NCBI GenBank assembly: GCA_020445255.1
Contig: JAGRGY010000046.1
Coordinates: 17,721-81,720, forward strand
Reading direction: 5' to 3'
From: Gammaproteobacteria bacterium
GTDB taxonomy: Bacteria > Pseudomonadota > Gammaproteobacteria > Chromatiales > Chromatiaceae
DNA length: 64,000 nt
Positions 60,673 to 64,000 of the stretch are shown here, piece by piece (within the stretch, counting starts at the first letter, position 1; each line of letters opens with the position of its first letter). The notes under the pieces are model-generated. The model was not told the DNA's origin. It made no database searches and saw only the letters and a program-made list of their open reading frames with translations. A program made the position numbers and the translations under genes.

Positions 60673-61974
60673 ATGGCTGACATTCGCAAACTGAACACCG
60701 CCGATAGCGATTTCCGCACGCAGCTCGATGCGCTGCTGGCCTGGGAGTCGGTGTCCGACACCGCCGTCAACGATGTCGTCCACGATGTGATCACGCAGAT
60801 CCGTGCGCGCGGCGATACCGCATTGATCGACTACACCAACCGCTTCGATGGTTGGGCGGCGGCGTCGGCGGCCGATCTGGAGATCCCGCTGGCACGACTC
60901 GCGCAGGCATGGAACACCATCCCCGCCGCGCAGCGCGACGCCTTGAGCCATGCCGCGGACCGCGTACGTGCCTATGCCGAACGGCAGAAAATGGAAGGCT
61001 GGACCTACACCGAAGCGGACGGCACCGTGCTGGGGCAACAGGTGACGCCGCTCGATCGCGTCGGCCTGTACGTCCCCGGCGGCAAGGCCGCCTACCCGTC
61101 GTCGGTGCTCATGAACGCCCTGCCGGCCAAGGTCGCCGGCGTTGCCGAACTCATCATGGTGGTGCCGACCCCGCGTGGTGAGCTCAACGAGCTGGTGCTG
61201 GCCGCGGCGCACGTCTGCGGTGTCGACCGCGTGTTCGCCGTCGGCGGCGCGCAGGCGGTTGCGGCCCTGGCCTACGGTACCGAGTCCGTGCCCGCGGTCG
61301 ACAAGATCGTCGGCCCAGGCAATATCTACGTCGCAACGGCCAAACGCACGGTGTTCGGCCAGGTCGGCATCGACATGGTCGCCGGCCCTTCCGAGATCCT
61401 GGTGATCTGCGACGGTCGTACGGATCCGGATTGGGTGGCGATGGACCTGTTTTCGCAGGCCGAGCACGACGAGGATGCGCAGTCCATTCTGCTGTGCCCC
61501 GATGCCGCGTTTGTCGCCCGCGTCGAACAGAGTATCGATCGCCTGCTGCCGACCATGAGTCGACGCGAAATCATCGAAACGGCGCTGCGCACGCGCGGCG
61601 CGCTGATCGTCTGTCGCGACCTCGACGAGGCGGCAGATGTCGGCAACTTCATTGCACCCGAGCACCTCGAGCTGTCACTCGACGAGCCCGCCGAGTACGC
61701 GAAGAAGATCCGTCATGCAGGTGCGATTTTCATGGGGCGCTATACCTCGGAGCCGCTCGGTGACTACTGTGCGGGCCCCAACCATGTGTTGCCGACCTCA
61801 CGGACCGCGCGCTTCAGCTCGCCGCTGGGCGTCTATGACTTCCAGAAGCGCTCGAGTCTGATCCTGGTGTCCGAAGCGGGTGCCGACACGCTCGGCCGCA
61901 CGGCCTCGACACTCGCGCGTGGTGAGGGCCTCGAGGCGCACGCCTGTTCGGCCGAGTACCGTTTTGCCGAGTGA
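60673..61974 (+). CDS. hisD: Histidinol dehydrogenase HisD
   Basis: 433 residues. Family features: [45 protein letters not shown], zinc-binding [14 protein letters not shown], and [10 protein letters not shown]. It carries out the last two oxidation steps to histidine. It is separated from hisG by 128 bp and precedes hisC by 76 bp, on the same strand. Confidence 0.97.
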   Translation: MADIRKLNTADSDFRTQLDALLAWESVSDTAVNDVVHDVITQIRARGDTALIDYTNRFDGWAAASAADLEIPLARLAQAWNTIPAAQRDALSHAADRVRAYAERQKMEGWTYTEADGTVLGQQVTPLDRVGLYVPGGKAAYPSSVLMNALPAKVAGVAELIMVVPTPRGELNELVLAAAHVCGVDRVFAVGGAQAVAALAYGTESVPAVDKIVGPGNIYVATAKRTVFGQVGIDMVAGPSEILVICDGRTDPDWVAMDLFSQAEHDEDAQSILLCPDAAFVARVEQSIDRLLPTMSRREIIETALRTRGALIVCRDLDEAADVGNFIAPEHLELSLDEPAEYAKKIRHAGAIFMGRYTSEPLGDYCAGPNHVLPTSRTARFSSPLGVYDFQKRSSLILVSEAGADTLGRTASTLARGEGLEAHACSAEYRFAE

Positions 61975-62050
61975 TCGGCCCGGTAGGTGATCGGACGCGA
62001 TGAGGGCGCCGGGGTGGGCGTGTTTTCCAGAGCTGGGTACGTGAACGGCA

Positions 62051-63148
62051 ATGTCTGATACTTTGCAAGCGTTGGTCGCACATTGGGTGCGTCCCGAGAT
62101 CCGTGAGCTGAATGCATACCATGTGCAGCCGGCGCACGGCATGATCAAGCTCGACGCAATGGAGAACCCGTACACCTGGCCCGAAGATCTGCGCGACGCC
62201 TGGGTCGAGTTGTTGCGCGTGACCGATGTCAACCGCTACCCGGACCCCGCCGCACGCGCACTGGCGGATCGTCTGTTCGAGGCCATGGCGGTGCCGCACG
62301 GCATGCGCATGATGCTCGGCAACGGTTCGGACGAACTCATCCAAATGGTCACGATGAGCCTGGCGGGACCGTCGCGCTGCGTGTTGTCGGTCGATCCGGG
62401 GTTCGTCATGTACCGCATGATCGCGACGTTCTGCGGTATGCGCTACGTCGGCGTGCCGTTGACGGCCGACACATTCGCACTCGACCTGCCCGCGCTGTTG
62501 CAGGCGATGGACGAGCACCAGCCTGCCGTCGTGTTCCTCGCCTATCCGAACAACCCGACCGGCAACCTGTTCGATGCCGCCGCGATCGAGGCCGTGATCC
62601 GCGCGGCACCGGGGCTGGTGGTGGTCGATGAGGCCTATGCGCCATTCACCGACGCGAGTTTCATGTCGCGACTGGGTGAGTTCGACAATCTGCTGGTCAT
62701 GCGCACCGTGTCCAAAATGGGACTCGCAGGACTGCGCCTCGGCCTGCTGGCCGGTCCGGCGGCGTGGATCGAGCAGTTCGACAAGGTGCGTCTGCCATAC
62801 AACATCAACGCGCTGACCCAGGCCAGTGCCACGTTCGCGCTGCAGCACAAGGCCGTGTTCGATACGCAGACCGCCGCGATCCGGCGCGAGCGCGAACGCC
62901 TCGCCACGGCGTTGGCGGCCATCGAGGGTGTCGAGGTCTATCCGTCAGAAGCCAACTTCCTGTTGCTCAGGGCGCCGACGGGCAAAGCGACGGCTTGGTT
63001 CAATGCGTTGCGTGATCGGCGGGTACTGATCAAGTGCCTGGACGGTGGTCATCCATTGTTACGCGACTGTCTGCGTCCGACGGTGGGTACGCCAGACGAG
63101 AACGATGCGTTGATCGCGGCGTTGCGTGAAGTCGCCGCGGAGGTGTGA
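62051..63148 (+). CDS. hisC: Histidinol-phosphate aminotransferase HisC
   Basis: 365 residues, PLP-dependent class I/II aminotransferase. The N-terminus has MIKLDAMENPY and NRYPDPAARALADRLFE; the PLP lysine lies in TVSKMGLAGLRLGLLAG, and LIKCLDGG near the end is typical. It makes histidinol phosphate. The murA-hisG-hisD-hisC order followed by an AlgW-type protease gene matches Pseudomonas. Confidence 0.96.
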   Translation: MSDTLQALVAHWVRPEIRELNAYHVQPAHGMIKLDAMENPYTWPEDLRDAWVELLRVTDVNRYPDPAARALADRLFEAMAVPHGMRMMLGNGSDELIQMVTMSLAGPSRCVLSVDPGFVMYRMIATFCGMRYVGVPLTADTFALDLPALLQAMDEHQPAVVFLAYPNNPTGNLFDAAAIEAVIRAAPGLVVVDEAYAPFTDASFMSRLGEFDNLLVMRTVSKMGLAGLRLGLLAGPAAWIEQFDKVRLPYNINALTQASATFALQHKAVFDTQTAAIRRERERLATALAAIEGVEVYPSEANFLLLRAPTGKATAWFNALRDRRVLIKCLDGGHPLLRDCLRPTVGTPDENDALIAALREVAAEV

Positions 63149-63184
63149 GCGGCAGGCGGTGGCAGCTGCGCGCCGCCGCCAACG

Positions 63185-63424
63185 CTATTTCTCGACGTTG
63201 ATCAGCTTGACCTTGACGAACTCAGCCATGCAGTCGCGTATGAACTGTTCGAGTTCGGCACCCTGCATGCCAACGGCCTGACCTTCCTCGCGGCAGTCTG
63301 CACGCAACTGGTCGTCGGCTTGCTTGGCGTTGGCGAGCGTGCTGCTGGCAACGCCGGTGATGAGCGACATACTCAGCAGCGCATGTTTGAAAAGGCGGGT
63401 AGTGCAGGCTGGAACACACTTCAT
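63185..63424 (-). CDS. Small secreted protein, PsiF-like
   Basis: About 79 residues from the Met at 63424, or 84 from 63439; neither start has a clear ribosome-binding site. A signal peptide (LFKHALLSMSLITGVASSTLANA) is followed by one short helical unit with two Cys (DCREEGQAVGMQGAELEQFIRDCMAEF), resembling the PsiF repeat, in which a Cys pair clamps two helices. Probably periplasmic with a disulfide. It converges with hisC. Confidence 0.65.
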   Translation of the reverse strand: MKCVPACTTRLFKHALLSMSLITGVASSTLANAKQADDQLRADCREEGQAVGMQGAELEQFIRDCMAEFVKVKLINVEK

Positions 63425-63439
63425 TTTTAGCTTTGGCAT

Positions 63440-63727
63440 TCAACCGGTTGAGTGACAGAGGCAATGGTAGTCGAATCTCTTGCGCACAGTCCGCAGCCGC
63501 CTGAGCAGGTCATCGCGATCCCCGTTGAACACGGCGACGCTGGGGTCGGCGTGATCGAATCGCTGATGGACATCGAGTTCGGCGACGGCCAGACGGTCGT
63601 CACGCTGCTTATCGGCAATCTGCCGGCAAACTAAACATTCCTCCAACACGCCGGCGGCAACGTCGATCTCGATCGCGACTCTGTCGCGAGCGGCGTCACC
63701 GCGACGGTAGTGGTCGAAGATGCCCAT
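63440..63727 (-). CDS. Possible small protein of unknown function (95 aa)
   Basis: 95 codons with the third-position GC bias usual in this genome. It starts 6 nt after the DegS/AlgW stop and ends just before the PsiF-like gene. It is rich in Asp and Arg, with CLVC in the middle and CLC near the end, and has no signal peptide. No ribosome-binding site is seen and I know no family. Translation by coupling to the protease gene is possible. Confidence 0.4.
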   Translation of the reverse strand: MGIFDHYRRGDAARDRVAIEIDVAAGVLEECLVCRQIADKQRDDRLAVAELDVHQRFDHADPSVAVFNGDRDDLLRRLRTVRKRFDYHCLCHSTG

Positions 63728-63733
63728 GACGGA

Positions 63734-64000
63734 TCAGCGTTCCCCGAGCGACGGCCGCTCACCGACAATGGCAACCTGATCCTGTTGCGTGCCGTCACGC
63801 ACCAGGGTCACACTGAGCGGGCTGCCGGGCGGCTTTTCGGCGACCAACCGCAGCATCTGCTGCGAGCTCGTGACGGGTTTGCGATCGAGTCCGACGATCA
63901 GGTCGCCGGGTTTGATGCCGGCCTTTTCGCCGGGCCCGCCCTCGAGTACACCCGACACCAGAATGCCCTCGCGCATCGATATCTTGAGTGACTCGGCAAG
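63734..64000 (-). CDS. DegS/AlgW-type periplasmic serine protease, C-terminal PDZ domain (5' partial)
   Basis: The 88 visible residues are the end of the protein, since the gene enters from beyond the right edge. They form a PDZ domain (GILVSGVLEGGPGEKAGIKPGDLIVGLDRKPVTSSQQML, with GSPLSVTLVRDG). Its place after hisC matches AlgW of Pseudomonas, the stress-sensing protease that cuts the anti-sigma factor MucA; DegS does so for RseA. The protease domain itself is not visible, so the assignment rests on the PDZ domain and context. Confidence 0.8.
   Translation of the reverse strand, partial: LAESLKISMREGILVSGVLEGGPGEKAGIKPGDLIVGLDRKPVTSSQQMLRLVAEKPPGSPLSVTLVRDGTQQDQVAIVGERPSLGER

Noticed and set aside
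63452..63634. 60-codon plus-strand frame opposite the 95-codon minus-strand frame
   Set aside because: No ribosome-binding site, and the minus-strand frame fits the spacing behind the protease gene better. Neither is certain.

Overview
This window reads as chromosomal DNA of a GC-rich gammaproteobacterium outside the Enterobacterales. The lineage is inferred from gene order and gene content: rng-yhdP-nit-tldD, proA-nadD-rsfS-rlmH-maf, leuS-lptE-holA, rpoN-hpf-ptsN, kdsD-kdsC-lptC-lptA-lptB, and mlaFEDCB-murA-hisG-hisD-hisC followed by a DegS/AlgW-type protease. The last block matches the order known in Pseudomonas. A regulatory PTS with HPr kinase and a large multi-sensor signalling locus suggest an environmental, possibly Chromatiales-like bacterium, but the species cannot be named from this sequence.

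Layout. 1-667 is the 3' part of a lysine/alanine-rich histone H1-like gene. 709-14241 is a signalling region, all on the minus strand: a small unknown protein, a membrane GGDEF/EAL protein, a TolB-like protein, and a three-gene phosphorelay joined by 4-nt overlaps (a 2666-residue hybrid kinase with four periplasmic binding domains, a receiver-kinase, and a NarL-type regulator). 14607-28123 is minus-strand housekeeping: pmbA, tldD, a nitrilase, yhdP, rng, maf, rlmH, rsfS, nadD, a lipoprotein and proA. 28202-34900 is an accessory locus: the ancestral proteasome-like peptidase Anbu, divergent from a transglutaminase/amidoligase, an ATP-grasp ligase and an alpha-E protein. It lies between holA and proA.

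35472-39577 holds holA, lptE and leuS. 39787-43023 holds a hemerythrin-like protein, a YbeL-type zinc ribbon, a methyltransferase and mgtE. 43220-49996 is a compact regulatory block: EI, HPr, EIIA(Man-type), RapZ, HprK, PtsN, HPF and sigma-54. 50134-54525 makes Kdo precursors and the Lpt transport bridge. 54633-55410 holds two small divergent genes. 55514-58558 is the Mla lipid-transport operon, followed by murA and hisG/hisD/hisC. 63185-64000 holds two small minus-strand genes and the end of a DegS/AlgW protease.

The most notable observation is a near-perfect sigma-54 promoter (29046-29061) directly in front of the transglutaminase/ATP-grasp/alpha-E operon, in the same window as rpoN. It ties the Anbu-associated peptide-modification system to RpoN control and an enhancer-binding activator. 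The second is the three-gene phosphorelay. No tRNA, rRNA, CRISPR array, insertion sequence or integrase was seen.
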